NCBI GenBank assembly: GCA_013400975.1
Contig: WBMZ01002724.1
Coordinates: forward strand, 1-64,000
Source of the DNA: Atrichornis clamosus
Taxonomy: Eukaryota; Chordata; Aves; Passeriformes; Menuridae
Reading direction: 5' to 3'
Length of the DNA: 64,000 bases
Shown here: positions 1 through 11,460 of the stretch, one piece after another
How positions within the stretch are numbered: the first letter of the stretch is position 1
How the letters are laid out: every line of letters starts with the position of its first letter
Position numbers and translations under genes: made by a program
The notes under the pieces: model-generated
Databases searched by the model: none
Told to the model about the DNA's origin: nothing
What the model saw: only the letters and a program-made list of their open reading frames with translations

Positions 1-190
1 AGAGAAAGACGGAAGTGATTTAATTTTTCTGAAAATTCTGCTTCAAGTATGATTCTACTATGAGTACTTACACTGAAAATGGGTCAAATTCAGCCTTGGA
101 TTGCATCTCTGGGACCCAAAATATTTTTCAGTTTGGTGGGAGGAATATCCCACATAGTACACATCATTTCACAAAGTTCACTTACATCAA

Positions 191-373
191 TAATCACAGA
201 ATGGGTCAGGTTGGAACAGACCACAGTTGTTCATCTGGTCCCTGCTCGAGCAGCATCATCCCAGAGCATGTGGTGCAGGACTGCATTCAGATAGCTCTTG
301 AATCTCTCTGGTGAGGGGGACTCCACAGCCTTTCTGGGCAACTTGTTCCAGTGCTTGGTCACCTGTACCAGTA
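191..373 (-). mobile_element. CR1 LINE fragment, 3' end
   Basis: Read on the minus strand this is the 3'-terminal part of a CR1 retrotransposon. The plus strand opens with the diverged terminal phrase 'aatcacagaatgggtcaggttg' type and continues through the 'catctggtcc ... ctgctcgagcag' block, then the 'gggactccacagcctttctgggcaacttgttccagtgc' type block, all in the order expected of bird CR1 copies. The copy is 5'-truncated, as most CR1 insertions are, and ends in unique sequence near 373. It has no coding capacity. Confidence 0.85.
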
Positions 374-1407
374 ACTAACTACAGCACTAACTACAGCAAA
401 TGGCAGAAATGCATTTTTAGAACTGGATGAAGCACCTATATAAACTCAGGTAGGGAAAAACAATGTGGTCCAAAACTGTGCGTCATCTGGATTTTGGCTG
501 AGAATATGGAAATGCCTCAACCAGACTGAGAAACTGTGAAGAAATTTTCAGTCTAGTAAGATAGTCATGGTTCCTATGGAGCCTTGAATAACAATACAGT
601 GGTATTCTTATATAATTAGATGAAAATGAGTATCCAGAGAAATTTTCACACCTAAGCAACCTAGAACACACGCCTAGAATGAAACTTTCTATAGTGCACT
701 GTAAAGTCATTTACAGTAATTACTGGAAAGCACAATTAAAGCCAGATTGTTTAGTGACTACCAAATATTGTCTGGTTGTCAGAAATAGTCACAGGTTTAG
801 GTTTTCCAGAAAATTCTGTCTGCTCAATGCATGGAAATCCATACAAAATTTTCTCTTTCTCATGATTTGATCTTATTCTGGATATGTTTGATTAAGGTGC
901 ACCACAGTCCTTTTTGCACTGAAACATGCCCAACATTGCCTCTGAATTACTGTTTTGAACTTTTGTTTCCCCAGGTTTCTATAGAAAAGCCTGTGACTGA
1001 TCATTTGATTTTCTTTAAAATGAACACAAATGTGTTAGTTATGATTTTAGTTCCTTTTGTCTGCCAGTGGGTAGGTATTCATATGTGTTTCAGAGAACAA
1101 AAAAAAGATACCTGCTGTGTCGCTCACAGTGGAAATGGTGAAGGAAATCTACGAACTGCTGTAGCAAGAAAAGTTGCTATTGCACCTGGAGACTTTGAAG
1201 TCAATTTTTCAAAGGTTATTTCTTGTTGGATTTTAAAAGTTAATGTCTGTGAACAGGAGGGAGCCTCCAAACAAACTGCAGGTTTAGGAATCTCGGAATA
1301 CCTCTTTTCTTTCCCGTTGCCTAGTACAAAATGATGCATCTGTAGCATAGGAGGAGTGAACATGAGTGCTGGAATAAAGGGGGAGATCTGGTTATTTAAT
1401 TACAACG

Positions 1408-1452
1408 CATGTCATAATCTGTCATGTCATAATGTTGCATGTCATAAGTCAC
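1408..1452. repeat. 15-bp imperfect tandem array, 3 copies
   Basis: The core CATGTCATAA starts at 1408, 1423 and 1438, an exact 15-base period, while the last five bases of each unit differ. This is a short minisatellite or a spaced binding-site array. Confidence 0.9.
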
Positions 1453-2429
1453 AGAAGTTGTAGTATGGTTGCAAAAGTGGTAAAACAATTCATGGCAGAA
1501 AAAAAAAGTTTATATATACTCGATTAGAAAGAATAAAAATCCAGCTCAGGTGAACTCTGAGGGATTTTTTAGTTCAGTGTGTTCCACTGTAGCCAGTAAT
1601 GTCTGGTATTGGACACTATTAGAGGTAAGGTATTATATAGAACACTTTTACCAGAATGGTATTCTCAAAAGTATTGATTTAACTCTGCTCACATTGTCAA
1701 TGCACTAAAAAAAAAAAAAGAAAAAAAAATCTACCACAAGCTTTGTTTTAAAAAGTTCACTGAATGTACCATTTGAGGACTGGAACTCTCAAAATCTATA
1801 CTAGATGGTATAAAACAAGAAATTCCACTGAAGAAAAGGGGTTTTTTTACATCAGATATAAACAAAGGATGAAAGATGAAGTGGGAAATCTTCTCTGCAT
1901 ACTGATAACTTACACAGAAATCAGAAAATTTCTTCTAATAAGAAAGGGCTTAATGTGATTATAATACAGGAAGGAGAAACAGAAGACTTCAACATTGTTA
2001 AGAGGGAGCAATTCTTAAAAGACTTAATTTCCTTCCTGTGGTGTTTAAAAAGGAGTGGAAATTATTTAGAGTATTCACACATTAGTCACAGTCATTTTTT
2101 CTGTATTTATAGGAAAGATGTTTACAGGACTTTTCTTGTGACAGATGTACTTTAATTTCATACCTCAAAACCAAGCTTATTTTTCATTTGAATTTTTTGA
2201 TAAATAGTCTTTGTATAGAAGAAAGATACTCTTCTCTCATTGGACGTTCACCTTTGAAAGTATTTTGTATCACATAAGCTCTCAAAGTGCTAGTTATGGG
2301 ACCCTGTATCTTAGAAAAAAATCAAACAAATTAGACACTTAAGAAAAGGGACATAGAAGTCACATTTGCGATACCTACATATACAAGAACCCTTTGATCA
2401 AGAAAAAGACACATGTGGCTAAAATGCTA

Positions 2430-2456
2430 ATTAGGCTAATCTCTCATTAGGCTGAT
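2430..2456. repeat. Duplicated homeodomain-like motif
   Basis: ATTAGGCTAAT at 2430-2440 is repeated as ATTAGGCTGAT at 2446-2456, a 16-base period. The TAAT cores resemble homeodomain sites. Function is not shown by the sequence. Confidence 0.6.
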
Positions 2457-4663
2457 TCTTTTTGAGTATTTACATGTGCATCAATATAATTGCAACAAGA
2501 TAATCTTTAAAAGTGTATGAGAACTATGGTGCAACTTCATGATAAAAACAACAATTTAAAACAGTGTCGTATGATGTGATTATCTGACACATAAGCAGTT
2601 GAATACCTTTCCTTTCACATCATCTGCAAAACCTTTCACAGTGCAAATTAATATAAATATGCTACAGAGGGCAGGACAATAGCTTTATATCCCAAATATG
2701 CATGCAAGTTCGTAGGTGAATTTATGTAAGAATTCCTTGGGCTAGTCTTATTTCCATGAGTCCTAGTTAAATTTTAAATTTAATTGCATTTCTCAATATT
2801 AAATTAGAACTTGATTAATAACTCAGCATGTTTTCCACATCTTGTATATTACTTTCAAAACAAGGTAAAATACCTTGCATGCAAAATATGCAAATAAAAC
2901 TCCACCACAATTTTTTCCCATTCTCTAGAGTCACATGATCATTACTAGTCAAAGTTGTAATTGCTATTTTCATTTTTATGCAGCTCATTTTTCACAGGAA
3001 AATGATTTGCATGTTCCTGGGCATTTTTGGTCATTCTCAATATATAGGTTGTGGTGAGGACAAGGTCAGATCTCACCTTTTGCAGTTACATTAGAGTTAG
3101 CTGAAGTTGTGGTTAAAGATTTCACAAAGAAAGATTGAAAGTTAAATGTACACATAACCCCTGCTGACCTTTCTGGTTTTTAACTCAGGATATTCTTGAG
3201 GTATTCATATTCCTCTTCCCAACCTTAAAACCATAATATTTTTCTAAAAATTTGACAGTGTTGAGAGATTTCTAAACTAATGTTGAATTTTACTGGCTGT
3301 AGAAAGCATCAGAAGTTCACAGAAAGAAAAAGTGGTTCTTTTATTTATCACTTGCTAAAGGATAAATATAGAAGTTTGAAACAAACCCGAGAAATTGTTA
3401 AGTACACAGTGATGGAAAACACTTCAATCTTACATTTTAAAAGTTATTCATTCTTGTATTTTTCTAACTGATAAAATAAGGTGTGGTTCCAAGGTTTAAA
3501 AAAACAAGAGTTAAACAGGTTTAAAAGAGGAATTTCAGTTAAACTGAATTTGAAGTCTTAGAAAAAGTGATTTTTCAAGATCTTTATTTTGAAGTTAAAA
3601 AAAGCCCTAGATAACAATGAAATAGAATAAGAAACTGAAAATGTGGTGGATTGTTTTTGCTTTTCCATCTTGTTGTAGATATATTACATATTTCTGGGGT
3701 AATGACATGTCCAGTGCAGCAGAAGAAACACTTCAGGACTGACTAGGACTAGCAGTGTCACTGTGAAAGACTGTCAAGACCTCTCCAGCACCTGTGTTCT
3801 GATGAAATTCCATTTTCTGAAAGAAAATAAATGAGGAAAGTTTTTTTCTTTCTCTAAATATAGTTAGATAATCAGATAGAATCAGGAAGATGGGCGTTAC
3901 TCTGAGCGAGTGTGAGGCTGTGTCCTGATCAGAAGCACTGGCAAGAGGACCTGATTTGAGTGGCCAGCCTAGGCTTGCCACATAGGTAAAGGTGGGACTC
4001 TGCCTGAGGAAAGCAGGTTGGAGAACTGTGTCTCTTGTTACACTCTTTTAGGAGCACAGAACCTAAGCTGGTCCCTCTGACACAAGGGTGATGTTTGTCA
4101 GAGCAATGCTTCTCTGCAAAGAAAGGGCAGTTCCTTTCACACAGTGAGCTAAGCTTGTGAAAAGCACCCTCAAATAAACTAAATACCAGAACCTTCCCCG
4201 TTAAGTACACAGTGCATTTCTAAAGGCTTTGTAGCCTGTGATATAACCACATGGCAATTTAAGTATTTAACATTCACGAACAAAGAAACTCCAAACAAAT
4301 ATTGACAGACTCATAACAAAACAAAGAACTCTGCTCACCTGTTTCCCTCTCACTACAAAGTATGAAAACATACAATATATGAGAGATGTCAGCCAGATCT
4401 CTGGGATGTACTTACATACTGCAGTGTCAGACATACTGGAAGAATGTATATTAAACTGCAGCATCCAGCTGACAACACTAAACATTGCAGCATAGAAAAT
4501 GAGAGGATCAGCTGGCATCTCTCCGTGTTCTTCATCTAACCTAGCAGAGTCTGTTGTAAGGGAAATGTAATTATGAATAAATAAGCATTTCCTGTCTTCC
4601 ACAGGATGCAAGCGGTGCCATAATCATAGCAAGGCATGAATGACAGGAATGAAGTGCAGAATG

Positions 4664-4719
4664 GGGAAGAAGGGAGAGGGAAGAAGGGAGGGAGGGAGGA
4701 GCAAGAGAGAGAGAGAAAG
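4664..4719 (+). repeat. Purine tract with canonical G-quadruplex motif
   Basis: Apart from one C near 4702 the plus strand is all A/G. Positions 4678-4696 hold four GGG runs with loops of 5, 1 and 1 bases, meeting the G3+N1-7 rule. A (GA)n tail follows. Polypurine of this kind can also form triplex DNA. The complementary pyrimidine strand explains the overlapping minus-strand open frames here, which are not genes. Confidence 0.85.
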
Positions 4720-5730
4720 CCCTTGTTGCTGGCAATCTTGCAACAGTGCTGTAGTTGCAGTGCACAAGTTGGAAAATCAGCATGATTGCTCTGGGGAATG
4801 TATAACACCTCTGTGTGTAACTGTAGGGTAAGGTGGTCCATACTAGATCTGTATTTACCACCAAAAGAACAGTGATTAAAAATGCAGTAAGGCTGGTTTA
4901 TATCATGAAAAAGGATACATGAATTCATAACTACAAGACTACTTTTGCATTCATGGACCTATTAAAAAATCATTTTTTCTCTACATAAAAAAAAAATGTA
5001 TGTACAGGGGAGAAGATATATGTATTATGTCAAGATGAATCTCAAAATACTGTATTCTGAGTATTTAGATAGCTTTCATCTATGAACCTAACATGCTAAA
5101 GCATCTAGAACCATATGATAGAACAAAACATGGCAGTTGACTGAGATTTTCATTATATATTTAATCTAAGAATCTTGTTCACAGAAATAGAAACTACTGT
5201 GTCAAGACTTCTGTGCATAGGTTATTTCCTGTGCAAGGAAGTGATGATACCTAAGAAGTTTTTCACATAAATCTTTGCCTGAGATTTTCAACGCTACTTA
5301 GAAAAGTTGAAAGCCCTGTATGTATTAAGGAGTAGATTTTCAAAAACATCCTAAAGGAATAGTATCTTAGTCTTTCACATTTGGCAACTAATAAGCAAAA
5401 GTTGCCCTTGTCCATAAATGGCACATTTCATTGCACCGTTTCCACAATTCAGTAATTTACATAAACTCAAAGCTGAGGTGGTGTACTGATACATTACCGC
5501 TCTGGATTAAATTCTTCTGCATAAAGATGACAGGCTGTCTTAGTATCATCAACAGAAAAACTTCCATACACGAGCATCTGGTGTGAGTTAAATGTGAGTC
5601 TGAAGAGATGTGAGTACCAAAACCTGCAAGCACCTCCTTGGCATGCAGGGGTATTTCCTTTTATGTGAATAAAAACTTTCATCAAAATAATAGCAATTTA
5701 TTTACAGGAAATAGAATTGGTTTTGTGTGT

Positions 5731-5765
5731 GAAACAAACAAACAAACAAACAAAAAGCAAAAAAA
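5731..5765. repeat. (AAAC)n microsatellite and A-rich tail
   Basis: Five or so AAAC/CAAA units followed by degenerate A/C-rich sequence. It is a simple repeat. Confidence 0.8.
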
Positions 5766-7194
5766 CCCAAACAAGAAATAACCCAAATAACTAATTTTCA
5801 CTCAGTCATTACTTTTGTTTTCATTGAAAGTGATTTTTAAATAATTTTAGCAAGAACTGAAACATAACATTGTATTGTTAAATTGAACAAAAAAGACTAA
5901 TTTTTTTTAACTCCTATATATAAGGTTTAGATTTTTACTCTGAAGTCAAACCAGAAAAGTACTCTTTATGATATGCACACATGTCCTGCAAGTTTAATAT
6001 AAATCACAAATCACGTTTTAGAAACCTTATGAGAAGTTTTCTCCTGGTTATCTTCAGTGTCTTTCACTATACATTTAAAAGTCATAAAAAATGGATAATT
6101 AATGAGATTACATTGAAGCATAAAACTTCAAATGTAAAGAAATAAAACATAGTTGTGATGGATCAGCATTTTTATTCAGATGGGCCTGTAGCCACTGTGA
6201 TGTTATAATTGTGTAAATCGGAAAGCAGATTACAGAAATGGATAAGTATATAACCTCAACTATTTTTCCTAATACAAAGGGCATGCCTTTTGTCTTTGTA
6301 CATACATAATTCTCTGATTTATTAATTCCTGAATCTATTATTCCAAATCTTTATTCTTGCATGCTATTTTGGACTAATCACATTAACCATTAGCTAATTA
6401 AAGTGCTCAGATGTTTGGAAATGTTTACAGAGAATGATACTATCTCCATTTCAACTACCTAATTGATATATAATAATTAAAAATTACCTACATTACCCTT
6501 AGAACTTAACAATGAATATTTATTACTCTTGCTTTTTATTAATTGTTCTTATGCATGTGAACAGTGTATTAATTCTACTTAAGCATGAGCTAATTGGGAA
6601 ACAATACCCAGTCTTTCCTACACAGCACAGTGGGTAGGAATACAGAATTGGTTTCCATGCCTGGATATTAAAAAAAAGACTAAAAAAACTTAAAAATAAA
6701 AAAATCCAGTAGTTGAAAATAGGGGCTGTACCCTTTCTTCCTACCACGCCATGTAACAGTCTGATACCTTATCTTTTCCTTTTTTCCCCTTCCTTTTTTT
6801 TTTTTTTCGGTAATGCATCACACTAAAAATATCAGTGGGAATTCATCTCCCATCATTTGCACATAAATGGGGCTATATCAATTTAGGTTCTCTAGGAGCT
6901 CTGGGCTCATTTTGGAATGCAGATAGTTTTCAGACAGGTACTCTCTATTCATTCAAGGTGGCCTCAAATTGCAGTGATTTATCCCTTGATACAGAGCTAT
7001 GACATGAGAACACAGAGGGTGATTTATTCTGTGCGATTTAGCTGAGTGAACATGTACTGTCAAATAGTAAAATGAAGTGTGTATATTGTATAATGGGGGA
7101 ATTGAAATAGAATTTATAAACTGCCAGCTTACTGTAAAACCCTGTGCAATTTTTACTAAACTCCTCAAAAGAAAAGCTCTATTGCAAGTTGTTT

Positions 7195-7212
7195 CAGCAG
7201 CAGCTGCAGCTG
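7195..7212. promoter_or_regulatory. Adjacent CAGCTG E-boxes (candidate)
   Basis: CAGCAGCAGCTGCAGCTG places two palindromic CAGCTG hexamers back to back at 7201-7206 and 7207-7212. CAGCTG is a bHLH-type E-box. Whether it is bound or conserved cannot be seen from the sequence, and (CAG)n drift is an alternative. Confidence 0.3.
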
Positions 7213-9399
7213 TTTAAGACATGCTGGGAAGAAGCAGTAATGGCAGTGCTTAGCACTTCATTACATGTCATTAATTCATGTCACCATTATGCTCCTCTAT
7301 TTACACTGTGCTGGCACGTAACTTATCTCCTTATATTTCCATGAAATCTGTCCAAGAATTATTTCCATTAACATCCATCGCCAGATTTTTCTCAAGTAAG
7401 ATTGGAACTCCCTGTTAGCCACCTGTATGGATGTTTGAAGGCTTTCTTTTCTGGTTCTGGGAGTCCTGCAGCTTTCCTTTGGAAGATAATCAATGGCAAG
7501 TTAGCTTAAGAAATCCTCATTCAGGAGGAAACAGCAAGCCCTTCGCAGCCCAGCCAGATTTCTTCAAAGTTTTCAGATCTCTTATCAGGAACATAAGGTT
7601 CATAAGGTGGTAGGAAATGGTATCTCATAGGCCAGGCTGTTGTTCAGTTCATCCCATTGTACTGAGGCATAAAAAGAGCCACTTCCTCTTCACCTGGGAG
7701 AACTAGAACTGTCTCATCTCTCCTGAGGCCAGTGCTAATGCTCTTCTTTACTAAATTGCTGAAGAATGATGCAAACTGCAAGAGACTGAAAAGGTCACCT
7801 TGCAATGCCTCCTGTTAATGTTAGCCCAGTGAACAGTAAACCTGAGGCTAAGTGCAGAGTAAATTCATGTCCTTAACAAATTGGCAAGTAACCCTGTCAA
7901 AGGATCAACCAGGCATCTTTATATCTTCATCTAAACAAAATGTTTTAACTGTTATAATTATTACATGTGAGTAATGAAGGTACGTTTTTTTTGACCCTTG
8001 CTTCATATGTTATTATTTCCAAACAGCTGTGCTCTCTGATTTATGCTCTCTGGCAAATATGCAGCTATTTCACTGGATATGTCTGTACCTTTTTTTTTTT
8101 CTTTTAGCTTTAAAGTTGCTTCCATTAGCATTTTGAAGCAAGAAAGGGAAGCCAACATTATCATGTTGAAATTAATGTTTATCATGTGGTCTGAGATGCT
8201 TGCCTCAAGCATAGGTATATGTCCAACAGATTTCATTTGAATATTTTTTCCGTTTTTCTGTGGGTTTCTGTCCAACTTTAAGTAAGTTCCTGGTGATTCG
8301 CACTGGAATAGGACTACAAGGAATCTACAGCAGCAGCCTAGTGCAAAACCCATCAAAATAGGTTCCATGTCAAGAGTTGTACTGAGACACTATGGCAGGC
8401 ACAGGGATAAAATAACTTGCGACTGTTTTGGCTTGGTTTTATACATATATATATATAGTTTATTTATTGAGAAAGTTAATTTTCAAAATATTTTTCTATT
8501 AAAGATAGCTTCCCCAATCGAATATTAAAACCTTAGTGATGTTGGAGGATTTGCACTTTTTTCAAGAATCTTGAAATAAACCATTCATTTTCATGGAAGA
8601 AAACACAGAGAAACCTAAATACATAACACTTGGAAATTCCACTTGTTTGTATTGTTAAATCTGGGAATGAAGGGGAAAAAAAATTAAAACCAAAAAAACC
8701 CCCAACTCCTGACTAAAACTCTGAAGGCCTGAGCTGAAAAATACCAGAGGCATATAAGAAGAATTATGGTAGCACATGAACATTCCTCAGGGACTAAGCA
8801 TGGTTTACACAATCAAAATATGTTGGGCTCTAGTACCAAGCATAAAAAAATGTTATTTTGCAGGACAATTTTTTTTGGAAGATGACCTCAGGTGTTTTGC
8901 TTAAAGAAAAAACTGCAATATGTAAATCCCTCTATATTTTTACTTCTGGCTTAATTTCTTAAAAACAAAACAAAACCAAACCACAAAACCAATAAAAACA
9001 ACAAAATATAAACTCAAACTCCCCCCTCCTTGCATTTTTGTAATAGATTGCAATGTTGCAGTGTAAATAGAGATAAATAATTGGCCTGAGGCAGACAACA
9101 GTGATACTGCCATTAGGGAGTAAAACTTTATAGGGTTTTAGATTTTCAGCCCAGTTGAGTTGACAGCAAATTCAGTAGATCATGAAGAAAATGTGTTACC
9201 TATACATATTTGGATGCATAGAATGTGCTGTGACTTCTTGCTGATGAGTCTTCTATATGTCTATGCTAATTCAGTATCATCCCTGTCTCTTGTGAAAAAC
9301 TCTGCCTACTCTGTGAGATCTCATTTTAGCTCATAATGCAGAAAAGACATTGAGAGATGGAGGTCAGATTTCTACCTTGTTTTATGCATGTTTTATTTG

Positions 9400-9545
9400 T
9401 AGACAATGGTTTTTTTGGCCATGTGGACAGTCACGTAATTAATGACGACGCATCTGAGCTCATCCCAGTCCAGACACGCCAGGTCCCTCTTAGGCCAAAT
9501 TATTCTCATTACCTGACTGCTGTATGGAAGTTGTGGTACGTGGTT
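9400..9545. promoter_or_regulatory. CpG-retaining block, candidate conserved non-coding element
   Basis: About five CpGs lie between 9433 and 9541 in otherwise CpG-poor DNA, including the string around 'cacgtaattaatgacgacg'. Frames on both strands stay open (9357-9569 plus, 9393-9581 minus) with no recognisable protein family and no convincing flanking splice sites. Retained CpGs in a methylated vertebrate genome may mean constraint or hypomethylation, or chance. An old degraded exon is possible but unsupported. Confidence 0.3.
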
Positions 9546-11084
9546 ACAATCCTTGCCCAAAGCTTTTAAGACTGTAGTCACTGCTTTGTGATCAAGGGAA
9601 AGTACGGACTGGCATAGATTACCATTCTTTCTCTTCTAGAAAAATACATTCATCTCTACAGCCAAGCTGCTCCCGGAGGGAAGAACTGCCTGTTCTCTGC
9701 TATTATGAGCACTTTCTATGTTTTATTGTATGTTCTTTTCTGCTCAGCTGGTAGAAGCAGCAACAAGCTTAGAACTGAGGGACGGAGGGAGGTTTCCAAG
9801 TGCCATGTCAGGAGTCTAACCAGAATATCTTAAAATTCAGTATCTAAATGCGAGAGAAGATGAAGAAAACCCAATCCTGCTTGAGTAGGCAAACGGTTAC
9901 TACACATCAGTGGACTCTTAATGAAACAAAGTCCTTTTGCTTTACTTTCCTTTTCTCCATTAGCTTACTTAGAAGGATTTTAGCTATTTCTTAGCACTGC
10001 ATTTCATAGAACATTTTCTCAATCTTTCTACCAGCTGTAGACTGACCAAGCTTCAGTTCTTGACAAGTTTTCACTCCTATAGACACATTACAAGAATGAA
10101 GGTCCAGGCATATGTTTTTGAAGCCCCACAAATGTAAAATTTAAGCTTAAAGGTATGATTGTGCTATTGAAAATTGAATCTCATGTTCTTCATTAGAAGG
10201 AATTGAGATGAGTTTTTGATCTTGTAATTAGAATGCAACTCATACTGCCTAACATTTCAATAGTTGCAATCTAAACACCTGGAAGTCCAGTAGTCACTTT
10301 GAGCTTCTGTTCTGATTAGCTTAGGAATGTTTTTGACATCTACTTTTAAAAGGTTGAATCACATCACTGAAATCTCTTTGTTTCTCTACAGTAGAGAGAG
10401 GTTAGATAATGAGATCAAAATTCCATTCTCTAGAATCATGAAAGAAAAATACTGTGTTGAGTAATGGGCGCAAGCTAGGATCAGAAAAACTATGCTTGCT
10501 AGTCAGAACTAGTTAATGAATTAAACATATGCATTCTGAAAAGACTAATAACAATGAAAGAGAAGGAAAAAAAATGTCAAAGAAAGGATCAAATCCAAGT
10601 TTCAAGATTTAAGGTATAAACCAGCCCTTTTAAAAGGATATAAACAATATGCCTCCACCAAGGGACACACCTTCAATAGATTATCTAAGTGCTTCAAAAG
10701 CCTGTAAGATTGTTATCTTAGAATGATGTATGAAAGGAAAGATTACAAATATTGAGATCTGCAGATATTAAGTATTAAATTCATTTGCTTTTATACATTG
10801 AATATGGAAATATAAAACACTGGAACTCTTATTAAGAGTTTACTTGTGAGTTTAAGGAGGGTATTTAATTTATTTATGACATTTATCATGTTAGTGGCTC
10901 TATTAAATTAACTGCATCTTGCAGTTGCATGTGGTTAAAAAGGATTTTAAAGTGAATGGATAATAACATGGAAGACATTTCTGTAAAAAACTACAGAATG
11001 TTTCAGAAGATATATATTCATTTTTAACAACTAAAATCCAAGAATTTCTTCAGTGTATACTGAGAACTGACTGGCAAGTTGTCC

Positions 11085-11460
11085 ATAAACCAGCAGTGTG
11101 CCTTTATGATGAAGAAGGTTAATGTATCTATGCTGCACTGGGAGACATTTCACCATCAGGTTGAGCTGGGGGAATGTTCTTCCATCCAGCACTGGTGAGG
11201 TCACACACAGAGTCCTGTGTCTCATTCTGGGCTGCTCCCTCTGAACATCAGGAAAGCTTCTTTTACTGGGAGAGTGACTAAGCACTGCAACAGAATGCCA
11301 AGGAAGGCTGTGGCATTTCCACTGTTGGAGATACTCAAAATACGTCTCAACCAGTCCTGAGCAAGTGGCTCTAGATACCTCTCCTGGAGCAGAGGATTTG
11401 AACCAGATGACTTCCAGAGGTCCTTTCCAACCTCAATTGTTGTGTGAGTCTATGAAATGA
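11085..11460 (+). mobile_element. CR1 LINE fragment with internal deletion
   Basis: The plus strand runs from the CR1 pol C-terminal region ('cagcagtgtgcc', then 'cactggtgaggtcacac...tgggctgctcc') to the canonical end ('gaggtcctttccaacctcaattgttgtgtgagtctatga'-like). Around 11,250 the sequence jumps from the 'ctgggctgctccctct' block to the 'ttcttttactgggagagtg' block, omitting the stretch normally between them. That indicates an internal deletion of a few hundred bases relative to the family. It is non-coding now. Confidence 0.88.

Larger units (their letters stand above)
386..4660. other. Unique AT-rich non-coding DNA
   Basis: I see no gene in this stretch. Open frames such as 831-1334 and 4267-4611 lack recognisable domains or splice context. 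Contents are a three-copy 15-bp array at 1408-1452, an A-rich run near 1708-1730 and a duplicated ATTAGGCT motif at 2430-2456. Confidence 0.6.
4720..11084. other. Unique AT-rich non-coding DNA
   Basis: No gene is supported. Minor contents are an (AAAC)n run near 5731-5753, tandem CAGCTG E-boxes at 7201-7212, a short (TA)n near 8442-8458, an A/C-rich run near 8957-9005 and a CpG-retaining block at 9400-9545. Confidence 0.6.

Noticed and set aside
831..1334. 167-codon plus frame, the longest in the window
   Set aside because: No recognisable domain, an overlapping minus frame at its end, and composition like its non-coding surroundings. Length is within chance for 64 kb.
4267..4928. Three overlapping minus-strand frames of 97-130 codons
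   Set aside because: They overlap each other in different frames across a polypurine tract whose complement lacks stop codons. No domain or splice context.
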